Shown piece after piece: positions 7,779-15,091 of a DNA stretch of 36,567 nucleotides. The notes below the pieces were generated by a model. The model was not told where the DNA came from, made no database searches, and saw nothing but the letters and a program-made list of their open reading frames with translations. The DNA lies in contig CALWIA010000020.1 of the NCBI GenBank assembly GCA_944380605.1, positions 1-36,567 of the forward strand. The letters run 5' to 3'. The DNA is from an uncultured Lachnospiraceae bacterium. GTDB taxonomy: Bacteria > Bacillota > Clostridia > Lachnospirales > Lachnospiraceae. Made by a program: the position numbers and the translations under genes. Position 1 is the first letter of the stretch. Every line of letters starts with the position of its first letter.

Positions 7779-9620
7779 ATGTGTGGAATTGTAGGATATA
7801 CAGGCGTTCATCAGGCGGCTCCGATTCTGCTGGAGGGACTGGAAAAACTGGAGTACCGCGGGTACGACTCGGCGGGCATTGCCGTAAGCGGCACGGACCG
7901 GGAAGGCAATCCCTGCATTGAGGTGGTAAAGGCCAAGGGCCGCCTGAAGGTGTTGTGCGAGATGACGGACAACGGCCGGTCAGTGCATGGCTGCTGCGGC
8001 ATCGGCCATACCCGCTGGGCCACCCACGGAGAGCCTTCCGTGGCCAATTCCCACCCCCATTACGCCAAAAACAAGCGGATTGCGGTGGTGCACAACGGCA
8101 TCATTGAAAATTACCAGGAAATCAAGGAAAAACTGATCAAGGAAGGCTACGTGTTTACGTCGGAGACGGATACGGAGGTGGTGGCCCATCTGCTGGACAA
8201 GTATTACACCGGCGACCCGGTGGACGCTATCTGCCGGCTGATGGTGCGGATCCGGGGCTCCTATGCCCTGGGCATCCTGTTCCAGGACCGGCCGGGAGAG
8301 ATCTACGCGGTCCGCAAGGACAGCCCGCTGATCGTGGGCCGCTCCGCGGAGGGCAACTACATCGCTTCCGACGTGCCGGCGATTCTGAAGCAGACGAGAA
8401 CCGTCTATTTCCTGAAAGATATGGAGATTGTGAAGCTGACGGCGGACGGTGTCGCCTTTTACGGCCTGGACCAGGAAGAACTGGAACGGAGTTTTGAGGA
8501 GATTCACTGGGATACGGAAGCGGCGGAAAAAGGCGGCTTTGAGCATTTCATGCTGAAAGAGATCTACGAACAGCCCAAGGCGGTGCGGGACACCATGAGC
8601 CCCCGCATCCAGGACGGGAAGATTGTGCTGGATGAACTGGGTCTGGACGAAGAGACCATCCGGGGCTTTGCTAGGATTCAGATGGTGGCCTGCGGATCTG
8701 CCTACCACGTCTGCGTATCTGCCAAATATGTAATGGAACAGACGGCGGGCATCGCGGTGGACGTGGACCTGGCCAGTGAATTCCGCTACCGGAATCCGGT
8801 CTTGGATCCCCATACCCTGGTGATCGTGGTGAGCCAGTCCGGCGAGACGGCGGATTCCCTGGCGGCGCTGCGGGAGGCCCAAAAGCGGGGATTCCTGGTG
8901 CTTGCCATTGTCAACGTAGTGGGAAGCTCCATAGCCCGGGAGGCGGACAGCGTGTTTTACACCTGGGCCGGCCCGGAGATCTCCGTCGCCACCACCAAGG
9001 CCTACAGCACCCAGCTGGTGGCCGTATACCTGCTGGCCATGCATTTCGGCCGGATCCGCGGCGTGCTGGACGAGGCGGCCTGCGGGCGGATGGTGGAAGA
9101 ACTGCAGCAGCTGCCCCAGAAGATCGAACGGATTCTGGAAGAAAAAGAGCGGATTCAGTGGTTTGCCAACAAGTTTTCCCACAGCCGGGACATTTTCTTC
9201 ATCGGACGGGGCCTGGACTACGCGGCGTCTCTGGAAGGTTCCCTGAAGCTGAAGGAGATCTCCTACATCCATTCCGAGGCCTATGCCGCCGGCGAGCTGA
9301 AGCACGGCACCATTTCCCTGATTGAAGACGGGATTCTGGTGATCGGCATCGCCACTCAGCCGGAGCTGTTTGAAAAGATGATCAGCAACATGGTGGAGGT
9401 AAAGAGCCGGGGCGCCTACATTCTGGGCATTACCAGCTACGGCAGCTATTCCATGGAGGATACGGCGGATTATACCATTTATGTGCCCAAGACCATGGAG
9501 TGCTTTATGCCCAGCCTGGTGGTGGTGCCGCTGCAGCTGCTGGCCTACTATGTGTCTCTGGGCAAGGGACTGGATGTGGACAAGCCCAGAAACCTGGCGA
9601 AATCGGTGACGGTGGAATAA
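7779..9620 (+). CDS. glmS: Glutamine--fructose-6-phosphate aminotransferase (isomerizing)
   Basis: It makes glucosamine-6-phosphate from fructose-6-phosphate and glutamine, the first step of the amino-sugar pathway. I start it at ATG 7779, one base after the glmM stop, so that Cys2 becomes the N-terminal nucleophile after Met removal (CGIVGYTG). The product is 613 residues. An Ntn glutaminase domain fills ~1-240 (GHTRWATHG, HNGIIENY), followed by two SIS domains at ~290-430 and ~460-600 (VVSQSGETADS, YAAGELKHG) and the conserved C-terminus PRNLAKSVTVE. The glmS ribozyme of many Firmicutes cannot fit here because the gene abuts glmM. A weak 5-bp hairpin follows at 9621-9634. Confidence 0.96.
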   Translation: MCGIVGYTGVHQAAPILLEGLEKLEYRGYDSAGIAVSGTDREGNPCIEVVKAKGRLKVLCEMTDNGRSVHGCCGIGHTRWATHGEPSVANSHPHYAKNKRIAVVHNGIIENYQEIKEKLIKEGYVFTSETDTEVVAHLLDKYYTGDPVDAICRLMVRIRGSYALGILFQDRPGEIYAVRKDSPLIVGRSAEGNYIASDVPAILKQTRTVYFLKDMEIVKLTADGVAFYGLDQEELERSFEEIHWDTEAAEKGGFEHFMLKEIYEQPKAVRDTMSPRIQDGKIVLDELGLDEETIRGFARIQMVACGSAYHVCVSAKYVMEQTAGIAVDVDLASEFRYRNPVLDPHTLVIVVSQSGETADSLAALREAQKRGFLVLAIVNVVGSSIAREADSVFYTWAGPEISVATTKAYSTQLVAVYLLAMHFGRIRGVLDEAACGRMVEELQQLPQKIERILEEKERIQWFANKFSHSRDIFFIGRGLDYAASLEGSLKLKEISYIHSEAYAAGELKHGTISLIEDGILVIGIATQPELFEKMISNMVEVKSRGAYILGITSYGSYSMEDTADYTIYVPKTMECFMPSLVVVPLQLLAYYVSLGKGLDVDKPRNLAKSVTVE

Positions 9621-9677
9621 GGCGAAAGGTCGCCCGATTTATGGGTTAAAATGCCGTTTTGTGTCCGGAAACTGATT

Positions 9678-9696
9678 TTCGACAAAGATTGTCGAA
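9678..9696. promoter_or_regulatory. Palindromic pair of Spo0A boxes
   Basis: TTCGACAA-AGA-TTGTCGAA is a perfect inverted repeat. Each 8-base arm contains the 0A-box core TGTCGAA. It ends nine bases before the candidate -35 of the Spo0A-like gene, a classic activator position, so that gene may control itself or be controlled by Spo0A. Confidence 0.7.
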
Positions 9697-9705
9697 GACT
9701 TCCGA

Positions 9706-9734
9706 TTGTGTTCTTTCATGCTTCATTTTACGAT
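9706..9734 (+). promoter_or_regulatory. Candidate promoter of the Spo0A-like gene
   Basis: TTGTGT (9706-9711) and TACGAT (9729-9734) are 17 bases apart, with the ATG 38 bases downstream. The weak -35 fits a promoter that needs an activator bound at 9678-9696. Confidence 0.5.
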
Positions 9735-9771
9735 TATTTATGCAAAAAAATAGTTGGAAAGGGACAGCAAA

Positions 9772-10230
9772 ATGAAGTGTGAACGTATGGCAGGAAATCT
9801 GCTGAAGCAGTTGGGAGTCAGCAGCCTCTATCGGGGATTTGACTATGCGGTATCCGGCGTGATGCTGGTGCTGGAGGACCGGAAACGGCTGACTTACATT
9901 ACCAAGGGTCTGTATCTGGATGTGGCCAGGCGGCACAACACCACATGGAAATGTGTGGAACGGGATATCCGGACGGTGGTGGACGTGATCTGGGACAATG
10001 CCGACGTGGAAATTCTGACGGAATTCTGCGGCGGCCGGCTGGAAGCCAGGCCGAAGAACCGGCGTTTCTTTGAGATTTTCAGCCGCTATCTGGAGGCGGT
10101 GTGCCGCGGGCAGGAGGAAGCGGCCGCTGCCGGAGAATGGGAGCTGGCGGAGAATTTCTGCCCGGAAATCGGCAGAGTCTGTGAACGGCTGGTCCGCCTG
10201 CGCATGAAGATGCGGGACCCAGAGGACTGA
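9772..10230 (+). CDS. Orphan Spo0A C-terminal-domain protein
   Basis: The product is 152 residues. I chose ATG 9772 because AAAGGG (9758-9763) is eight bases upstream; a TTG six codons earlier would overlap that site. Residues ~8-115 match the Spo0A effector domain, a helix-turn-helix that binds 0A boxes: LLKQLGVSSLYRGFDYAVSG, ITKGLYLDVARRHNT, and TTWKCVERDIRTVVDVIWD as the recognition region. The phosphorylated receiver domain of true Spo0A is absent, so activity cannot depend on the usual phosphorelay through this protein. The palindromic 0A boxes directly upstream support DNA binding and autoregulation. It is followed after 19 bases by the ABC-class ATPase gene, probably in one operon. Its targets are unknown; 0A boxes at 12507 and 12643 are local candidates. 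Confidence 0.8.
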   Translation: MKCERMAGNLLKQLGVSSLYRGFDYAVSGVMLVLEDRKRLTYITKGLYLDVARRHNTTWKCVERDIRTVVDVIWDNADVEILTEFCGGRLEARPKNRRFFEIFSRYLEAVCRGQEEAAAAGEWELAENFCPEIGRVCERLVRLRMKMRDPED

Positions 10231-10249
10231 CGGAAGGAGATGCGGATTT

Positions 10250-11977
10250 ATGCAGACATCGGCACAGCTGCGGACGCAGCTGCAGGCCATCGACCGCAGA
10301 AGCTACCCGGCGTACAAATCGCTGGCGGGCGGCTATCGGTTCGGCAGGTATACGCTGTGGATTGACCATGTGCAGGGGGATCCCTTTGCGTCCCCCTCCA
10401 GCCTGCGGGTGGAAGTGCCGGCGGAGGAGGCCGGGTTTCCTCCGCGGCTGCTGCAGGAGGCCTGGGGACGGACGGCGCTGGAGGATTTTCTGATCCGGCG
10501 GTTTGCTGCCCGGATAGAGGCGTATAACTTTAAGGCGAAAGGTTCCGGCAAAAGCGGCCTGCTTTCCATCAGCCGCTGCGGCCAGGAGGTGCTGGAGCGC
10601 AGCGCCTGCCGGATCCAAAACGGAGCGGTGACGCTGCGGTTTCATGTGGGATTTCCGGCGTTCGGCCGCACCATCAGCGCCGGCGAACTGGAAAAGATCC
10701 TGTTTTCGTTTCTGCCGGAGTGCGTGGAGCAAAGCCTGCTGTACCGGAATCTGGATGGAAAACAGGCGGAGGCGGCGGTATTTCTTGCAGAGGACCAGCA
10801 GGCGCTTCGGGAAATTCTGAAGCGGGAACATCTGGCTGCCTTTGTGGCCAACGGCTCTCTGCTGCCGAGAAAAAGCGGCGTTTCTGATCTGCCGATGAAG
10901 GACAGCGTTCCCTTTGTCTCGCCGGCTTCGCTGGAACGCGCCTTTGTGCTGCCGCACCGGGGAGAGATCCGGGGCATGGCGCTGCCCAGGGGCATCACGC
11001 TGATTGTAGGCGGCGGCTATCACGGCAAGTCCACGCTGCTGGACGCGCTGCAGATGGGCGTGTACAACCACATCGCCGGCGACGGCCGGGAGTTTGTGCT
11101 GGCGGATGAGACGGCGGTGAAGCTGCGGGCGGAAGACGGCCGGTCGGTGCGGAACGTGGACATTTCCCTGTTTATCAACGGCCTGCCCAACAAAAAGGAC
11201 ACCCGGAATTTTTCCACGCCGGACGCCAGCGGCAGTACCTCACAGGCAGCGGCGGTGATGGAAGGCATCGAGGCGGGAACCACGCTGTTTCTCATTGACG
11301 AGGACACCTCCGCCACCAATTTTATGGTGCGGGATGAACTGATGCAGCAGGTGATCCGCAGAAACCAGGAACCCATTACGCCGTTTCTGGAGCGGGCCCG
11401 GGACCTGTACGAGAAGGACGGGATTTCCACGATTTTGGTGGCGGGCAGTTCCGGCGCATTTTTCTACATTGCCGACACCATTCTGCAGATGGACAGCTAC
11501 CGCCCTCTGGATATTACAGACGCGGTGAAAACACTCTGCCGGACCCACGCGGCGCCCAGGACCCAGGCGCCGGATTACGCCCTGCCTTCCTTTGAGCGGC
11601 GGCTGCCGGCGGCGAGAAACCAGGCCCATGGCAGAGGCCCGCGGGGAGGGGAAGACGGCCGGAGAGGGGAACGAAACGGACGGAAGATCAAGACCATGGG
11701 GAAGGACGTGTTTTCCATCGACCGGGAAACCGTGGATCTGCGGTTTGTGGAGCAGCTGGCGGATCCGGAACAGACCAGCGCCCTGGCGCATCTGCTGCGT
11801 TTCGGCCTGGATCAGGTGATAGACGGCAGAAAGACGGTGCGCCAGACGGCGGATCAGATCTGGAACACCCTGGAACAGAAAGGCTGGGAGCCGTTCTGCG
11901 GTTCCTATGTGCCCTGCGGGCTGGCAAAGCCCCGCAGGCAGGAACTGTTTGCCTGCCTGAACCGATGGAGGGGCTAG
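10250..11977 (+). CDS. ABC-class P-loop ATPase (PF09818-like)
   Basis: The product is 575 residues. The start is ATG 10250, with AAGGAG at 10234-10239. The N-terminal ~240 residues carry the conserved pattern of predicted ABC-class ATPases found widely in Firmicutes (YKSLAGGYRFGRYTLWIDHVQGDPFA). A Walker A (GGGYHGKS) lies at 254-261, a long insertion with ASGSTSQAAAVMEGIEAG in the signature position, and a Walker B ending in Asp350-Glu351 (LFLIDEDTSATNFM). There are no transmembrane segments, so it is not a transporter subunit on its own; its biological role is unknown. The region around residues 455-485 is Arg/Gly-rich and poorly ordered. It is likely co-transcribed with the Spo0A-like gene and ends at the hairpin at 12008. 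Confidence 0.85.
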   Translation: MQTSAQLRTQLQAIDRRSYPAYKSLAGGYRFGRYTLWIDHVQGDPFASPSSLRVEVPAEEAGFPPRLLQEAWGRTALEDFLIRRFAARIEAYNFKAKGSGKSGLLSISRCGQEVLERSACRIQNGAVTLRFHVGFPAFGRTISAGELEKILFSFLPECVEQSLLYRNLDGKQAEAAVFLAEDQQALREILKREHLAAFVANGSLLPRKSGVSDLPMKDSVPFVSPASLERAFVLPHRGEIRGMALPRGITLIVGGGYHGKSTLLDALQMGVYNHIAGDGREFVLADETAVKLRAEDGRSVRNVDISLFINGLPNKKDTRNFSTPDASGSTSQAAAVMEGIEAGTTLFLIDEDTSATNFMVRDELMQQVIRRNQEPITPFLERARDLYEKDGISTILVAGSSGAFFYIADTILQMDSYRPLDITDAVKTLCRTHAAPRTQAPDYALPSFERRLPAARNQAHGRGPRGGEDGRRGERNGRKIKTMGKDVFSIDRETVDLRFVEQLADPEQTSALAHLLRFGLDQVIDGRKTVRQTADQIWNTLEQKGWEPFCGSYVPCGLAKPRRQELFACLNRWRG

Positions 11978-12007
11978 AGACGGAACGATGTATTTGGAAA
12001 CAGAAAC

Positions 12008-12034
12008 GGCGCCGTGCAGATACTGCACGGCGCC
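12008..12034. terminator. Strong hairpin between convergent genes
   Basis: A perfect 12-bp stem (12008-12019 with 12023-12034) encloses a 3-base loop and is followed by GCCGCGTTTT. It sits between the converging ATPase and wall-binding genes and could stop transcription from both sides, though the T run is short. Confidence 0.65.
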
Positions 12035-12057
12035 GCCGCGTTTTAAAAACAGAACGA

Positions 12058-12378
12058 TTATCTGGTGCCCTTCCACTTGCCTTCGGAATTGACGTAATAG
12101 TTGTCTACCCAGGTGTCAGCGGCCATAACGCCATCTTCGTCAAAGTAATACCAAGATCCCTTGGACTTGAACCAGCCGGTCTTTAAATTGCCTTCGGTAT
12201 CCAGGTAATAGGTTTTGCCGTCGTCTTCAATCCATCCGGTAACGGATTCGCCGTCATCGTCGGTATAGGTCCAGGTATCGTCTTCGTGCTGCGTCCAGGT
12301 GCCTCCGTAGACCGGGGCCGCGCACAGCAGCATCAGCAGAAAGGAAAACACCATGACAGCAGATTTTCTTTTGCTCAT
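12058..12378 (-). CDS. Small secreted cell-wall-binding repeat protein
   Basis: The product is 106 residues. I start it at ATG 12378, eight bases from GGAGG (12387-12391); a GTG two codons upstream would crowd that site. The N-terminus is a signal peptide (KRK, then a hydrophobic VMVFSFLLMLLCAAPVYG with likely cleavage after YG). The rest is choline/glucan-binding-type repeats with the usual aromatic-glycine rhythm: VTGWIEDDGKTYYLDTEGNLKTGWF, then KGSWYYFDEDGVM, then YYVNSEGKW. It has no catalytic domain, so it is probably a wall-associated accessory or adhesin fragment. It has its own promoter (12411-12440) and converges on the ATPase gene. Confidence 0.8.
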   Translation of the reverse strand: MSKRKSAVMVFSFLLMLLCAAPVYGGTWTQHEDDTWTYTDDDGESVTGWIEDDGKTYYLDTEGNLKTGWFKSKGSWYYFDEDGVMAADTWVDNYYVNSEGKWKGTR

Positions 12379-12410
12379 GATCACAACCTCCTTTTTCCTT
12401 TTGCAGGTTC

Positions 12411-12440
12411 ATTATAACACAGGAAAGCCGGGGTTGTACA
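12411..12440 (-). promoter_or_regulatory. Candidate promoter of the small wall-binding gene
   Basis: On the minus strand, TGTACA (12435-12440) and a perfect TATAAT (12411-12416) are separated by 18 bases. Confidence 0.55.
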
Positions 12441-12506
12441 GGGTCGGAAACCTTTCAAATCTTACGATTTTTGTACAAGTTCTTTACTAAAAAGGTTTCG
12501 ATAAAA

Positions 12507-12516
12507 TTCGACAGAA
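12507..12516 (-). promoter_or_regulatory. Near-consensus Spo0A box
   Basis: TTCTGTCGAA on the minus strand differs by one base from TTTTGTCGAA. It lies about 67 bases upstream of the -35 of the small wall-binding gene, so direct control of that gene is only possible, not shown. Confidence 0.35.
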
Positions 12517-12642
12517 TCGGCAGGGCCGCCGGACCGGAAGAACGCTAGAAATTGTGGAGCCGGAGGCGGGACGGGGGAAGATATAGGGGATGATTTTGCA
12601 GGGGAAAAGTATTTTCCTACAGGAAACCGGAAAAGGCGGGGA

Positions 12643-12652
12643 TTTTGTCGAA
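12643..12652 (+). promoter_or_regulatory. Consensus Spo0A box
   Basis: TTTTGTCGAA matches the 0A-box consensus exactly. It ends 18 bases before the candidate -35 at 12671, similar in layout to the 0A site before the Spo0A-like gene. Confidence 0.55.
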
Positions 12653-12670
12653 ATGTGCGTTTAATTTTTC

Positions 12671-12699
12671 TTTTCAAATATGGGAAAATACGGTATATT
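12671..12699 (+). promoter_or_regulatory. Candidate promoter of the short coiled-coil gene
   Basis: TTTTCA (12671-12676) and TATATT (12694-12699) are 17 bases apart, and the ATG follows at 12732. The ~350-base gap between 12378 and 12732 thus holds two divergent promoters and two 0A-like boxes. Confidence 0.45.
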
Positions 12700-12731
12700 T
12701 AAGCCATTCCAAGAGAAAAGGGGGTTCCCAG

Positions 12732-12887
12732 ATGAACGAGATGGAGAAACTGTCGGCCCTGGAAGCAGAAAATCAGAAGCTGAAAAGGGACAACGACCAG
12801 CTGCTGGAAATCGTGGCGCAGATGCGGGTGACATTGAATCGTCTGATTCTCCATTATATTTCGGACAAACCGGAAGATCGAGTATGA
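12732..12887 (+). CDS. Short coiled-coil protein of unknown function
   Basis: The product is 51 residues. The start is ATG 12732 (MNEMEKLSALEAENQKLKRD), seven bases after a GGGG run at about 12720-12724; the longer open frame upstream has no such site and covers the promoter. The heptad-like spacing of Leu in LSALEAENQKLKRDNDQLLEIV predicts a single parallel coiled coil, and the end (RLILHYISDKPEDRV) may form a second helix. I do not recognise the family. The coiled coil resembles the C-terminal half of the zinc-ribbon protein encoded opposite at 12969-13376, so the two may interact. A 0A box and promoter upstream suggest regulated expression. Confidence 0.6.
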   Translation: MNEMEKLSALEAENQKLKRDNDQLLEIVAQMRVTLNRLILHYISDKPEDRV

Positions 12888-12968
12888 AAGGGCTGGCCAA
12901 ACGCAGTCCGGAGGGAAACAGCAGGGGCAGATGCCGGAGCGCGTCTGCCTCTGCTGCTGTTCTGGACG

Positions 12969-13376
12969 CTATTCTCTGGCGTCCGTACCCCGCAGCTGTT
13001 CCAGCTCCCGCTCCAGTTCTTTGGTTTTGCGCAGCTGGTCCCAGATGGTCTGGTGCATCCATTCCACCGTCTCTTCCAGTTTCTTGTTCTCCGCCTCCAG
13101 CCGCAGCACCTCTTTGGTCAGCCGCGCCGTCAGCTCCCGCTGGTTGTAGAGCTTGGACGGCGCACAGATCCGCTGCACCAGGGTGGAGGAAGAACGGATA
13201 ATCTCCTGGCAGATCAGCCGGTCCCGTTCCTCGTAGTCCAGATCCATAAAGTCCTGATACCGGATATCCATAAGCTGCATGGCGGTTTCACACTTTGGAC
13301 AGACGGCGTGGCGCGGCAGTTGGTAATAGGCGTAATAACCGCAGGAGCGGCAGTAATATACAGATAAATCTCGCAT
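12969..13376 (-). CDS. Zinc-ribbon plus coiled-coil protein
   Basis: The product is 135 residues. The ATG at 13376 follows an AAGGAA site. Two Cys pairs near the N-terminus (CRSC at 9-12 and CPKC at about 26-29) form a likely zinc ribbon. The second half (RELTARLTKEVLRLEAENKKLEETVEWMHQ...KELERELEQLRG) is a long coiled coil rich in Glu, Lys and Leu. There is no signal peptide or membrane segment, so it is cytoplasmic. I cannot assign a function; the layout fits a small adaptor or DNA/RNA-binding protein. It is separated by a terminator from the secreted repeat protein upstream of it on the same strand, so it is probably transcribed on its own. Confidence 0.7.
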   Translation of the reverse strand: MRDLSVYYCRSCGYYAYYQLPRHAVCPKCETAMQLMDIRYQDFMDLDYEERDRLICQEIIRSSSTLVQRICAPSKLYNQRELTARLTKEVLRLEAENKKLEETVEWMHQTIWDQLRKTKELERELEQLRGTDARE

Positions 13377-13474
13377 ACAGATTCCTTCCCTTTCTTTTCC
13401 CTTCTATCATAGTACCATAGTACAACAAAAAAGAAAAGAATCCAGAGATCCGGACTGTATTGTGAGGAAAACGT

Positions 13475-13508
13475 AAAAAAGTGCCGCCCGGCGGGAGGGC
13501 CGGACGGC
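13475..13508 (-). terminator. Terminator after the large wall-binding gene
   Basis: On the minus strand a 10-bp stem with one mismatch (13499-13508 with 13483-13492) and a 6-base loop is followed by AC and a run of six T (13475-13480). Confidence 0.7.
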
Positions 13509-13536
13509 AGGGAACGGATGAGTTTGTAAAAATAAG

Positions 13537-14889
13537 TTACTGAATTACGCCGTCGGTATTGACGGTCCAGATGGTATCGTTGGCGTCCTTCATATCCCGG
13601 AAGCCGGCGCCCAGCTCCGGACGGGACGCGGACCGGGAAGAGGCGGAAGCCTTCTGAATGGTGCCGGAGGCGTTGACCAGGTACTGCTTTCCTTCAAAGG
13701 TCACCGGGGCATAGCGCAGCTCGGCGTCTGCTTCTTTGCGCAGGCCGTTCTCATAGATCACCTTGCCGTCCAGAATGCCGTGGTAGCCCTGGCCCCGCTT
13801 CTCGCCTTCGTTGTGGAAGAACCAGGTGCGGGTCATGTCGGATTCCTCGTCAAAGATGGACTGCTTGCCGGTTTTCATGGCTCCGTCGTCGCCGAAGTAA
13901 AAGTTGGCCAGAGTGCCGTCCGCCAGAGTTACCTGCTGCAGGCCGGTCTGCATTTCGCCCTTCGTATTGAAGCCGTATTTGCCGGAATTGGTGGTAAAGA
14001 CCTGGATGCCGGTTTCCGCGTAGTAGGGCTGTCCGCTCTTGAAATAGAACTTGAACAGCTCGTCCTCTTCGCTGAGGCCTTCGATGCCCTCGATGGTTCT
14101 CCAGCCGTTGGCCCGGCGTCCGTCGGCGTCGTAGTACTGGTAGCCGGCGGCGGAAACCGGACGGCTCTCCGCGGCGGATTCGGCCTGGGCGTTGGAAGCG
14201 GTGGCCTCGGAAACCGCCGGCAGCCGGTACCAGCCGGTTACCATGATGCCGTCTTCAAAGCTGTAGTACCCGCCGCTGATCTTGCGGTCGATCTGGTTTT
14301 CCACCCGTTTTCCGGAGGCGTCAAAATAAGACCACACCGATTCGTCCTCGTAGTTGTCGTAGTCCTCGGCGTCCAGTTCTACCCAGCCTTTGCGCATGGC
14401 GCCGTCTCCGTCGCCGCCGAAGTAGTAGGAAGCGCCGTCGATCTCCGTCAGGCCCACGGCCATGCGGCCTTCGCTGTCAAAGTAGTAGGTTTTGTCTTCA
14501 ATATTTTTGAAACGGGAAACGGTAGCTTTGCCGTCCTTTCCATAATAATACCAGTAAAATTCCGGCGCGTCGTCCGAACCCCAGGAATCTGTATTTTCCA
14601 CAGACACCCACTGGTCCGATACCCGCTTGCCGTCAGAGCCCACGTAGTATTCGTCGATCTGGCGGTCAAAGGCCACGGCGCCGTCTTCGTCCAGATAAAA
14701 CCAGTTTCCGTCTTCCTTCTTCCAGGAATCCGTCAGCTTGTACCCGTCGGAATCGTAAAAGCACCAGTCTTCCCCTTCCTGTACCCAGCCGGTAACCGGC
14801 TCGGCGGCAGGCGCCGCGAAGGCGGGGGTGAAAGCGGTCATAAGGGCCGCGGCGGACCATACTGCTGCTGCATGGAAACGTTTTTTCAT
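13537..14889 (-). CDS. Secreted cell-wall-binding repeat protein
   Basis: The product is 450 residues. The ATG at 14889 follows AAGGAG. Residues 1-~26 are a signal peptide (MKKRFHAAAVWSAAALMTAFTPAFA, cleavage after AFA). The rest is almost wholly glucan/choline-binding-type repeats, e.g. VTGWVQEGEDWCFYDSDGYK, NWFYLDEDGAV, KTYYFDSEGRM, VTGWYRLP and YQYYDADGRRANGW, at least ten units of about 20-35 residues. An Ala/Ser/Glu linker (SEATASNAQAESAAESRPV) interrupts them at about residues 225-247. No enzyme domain is visible, so it is probably a structural or adhesive surface protein. It shares architecture with the small protein at 12058. It diverges from the ThDP enzyme gene. Confidence 0.85.
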   Translation of the reverse strand: MKKRFHAAAVWSAAALMTAFTPAFAAPAAEPVTGWVQEGEDWCFYDSDGYKLTDSWKKEDGNWFYLDEDGAVAFDRQIDEYYVGSDGKRVSDQWVSVENTDSWGSDDAPEFYWYYYGKDGKATVSRFKNIEDKTYYFDSEGRMAVGLTEIDGASYYFGGDGDGAMRKGWVELDAEDYDNYEDESVWSYFDASGKRVENQIDRKISGGYYSFEDGIMVTGWYRLPAVSEATASNAQAESAAESRPVSAAGYQYYDADGRRANGWRTIEGIEGLSEEDELFKFYFKSGQPYYAETGIQVFTTNSGKYGFNTKGEMQTGLQQVTLADGTLANFYFGDDGAMKTGKQSIFDEESDMTRTWFFHNEGEKRGQGYHGILDGKVIYENGLRKEADAELRYAPVTFEGKQYLVNASGTIQKASASSRSASRPELGAGFRDMKDANDTIWTVNTDGVIQ

Positions 14890-14945
14890 AAAATCATTCT
14901 CTCCTTTTTCAACTGACTGAAAAACCGCATCTGCATTACGGGATG

Positions 14946-14951
14946 ATTATA
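14946..14951 (-). promoter_or_regulatory. Candidate -10 box of the wall-binding repeat gene
   Basis: A perfect TATAAT on the minus strand lies 57 bases before the ATG. The region 17-18 bases further up (CTTTCA) is a poor -35, so an activator or alternative sigma factor may be involved. Confidence 0.4.
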
Positions 14952-15029
14952 ACCCAAACCGCCGGCCCCTGAAAGTGCAGATCCATGGGAAAGATGGAAG
15001 CGTCCGGCAGCCAAAATCTGCATTTTCCC

Positions 15030-15058
15030 TTTCTGTACGGAGATATTTATGATACAAT
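15030..15058 (+). promoter_or_regulatory. Possible promoter of the polysaccharide-locus operon
   Basis: TACAAT (15053-15058) with TTTCTG (15030-15035) 17 bases upstream; the -35 is weak. The ATG follows 33 bases later after AAAAAGGAG. This would drive the run of closely spaced genes from 15092 to 24570. Confidence 0.4.
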
Positions 15059-15091
15059 AGGTAAAAATTCAAAAAGGAGTCCGTTTTTGTC

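Noticed and set aside
7700..7790. A possible glmS ribozyme
   Set aside because: glmS starts one base after glmM, so there is no leader in which the ribozyme could fold, and its core was not seen inside glmM.
7980..9305. A 441-codon minus-strand open frame
   Set aside because: It is antisense to glmS, without recognisable domains or start signals.
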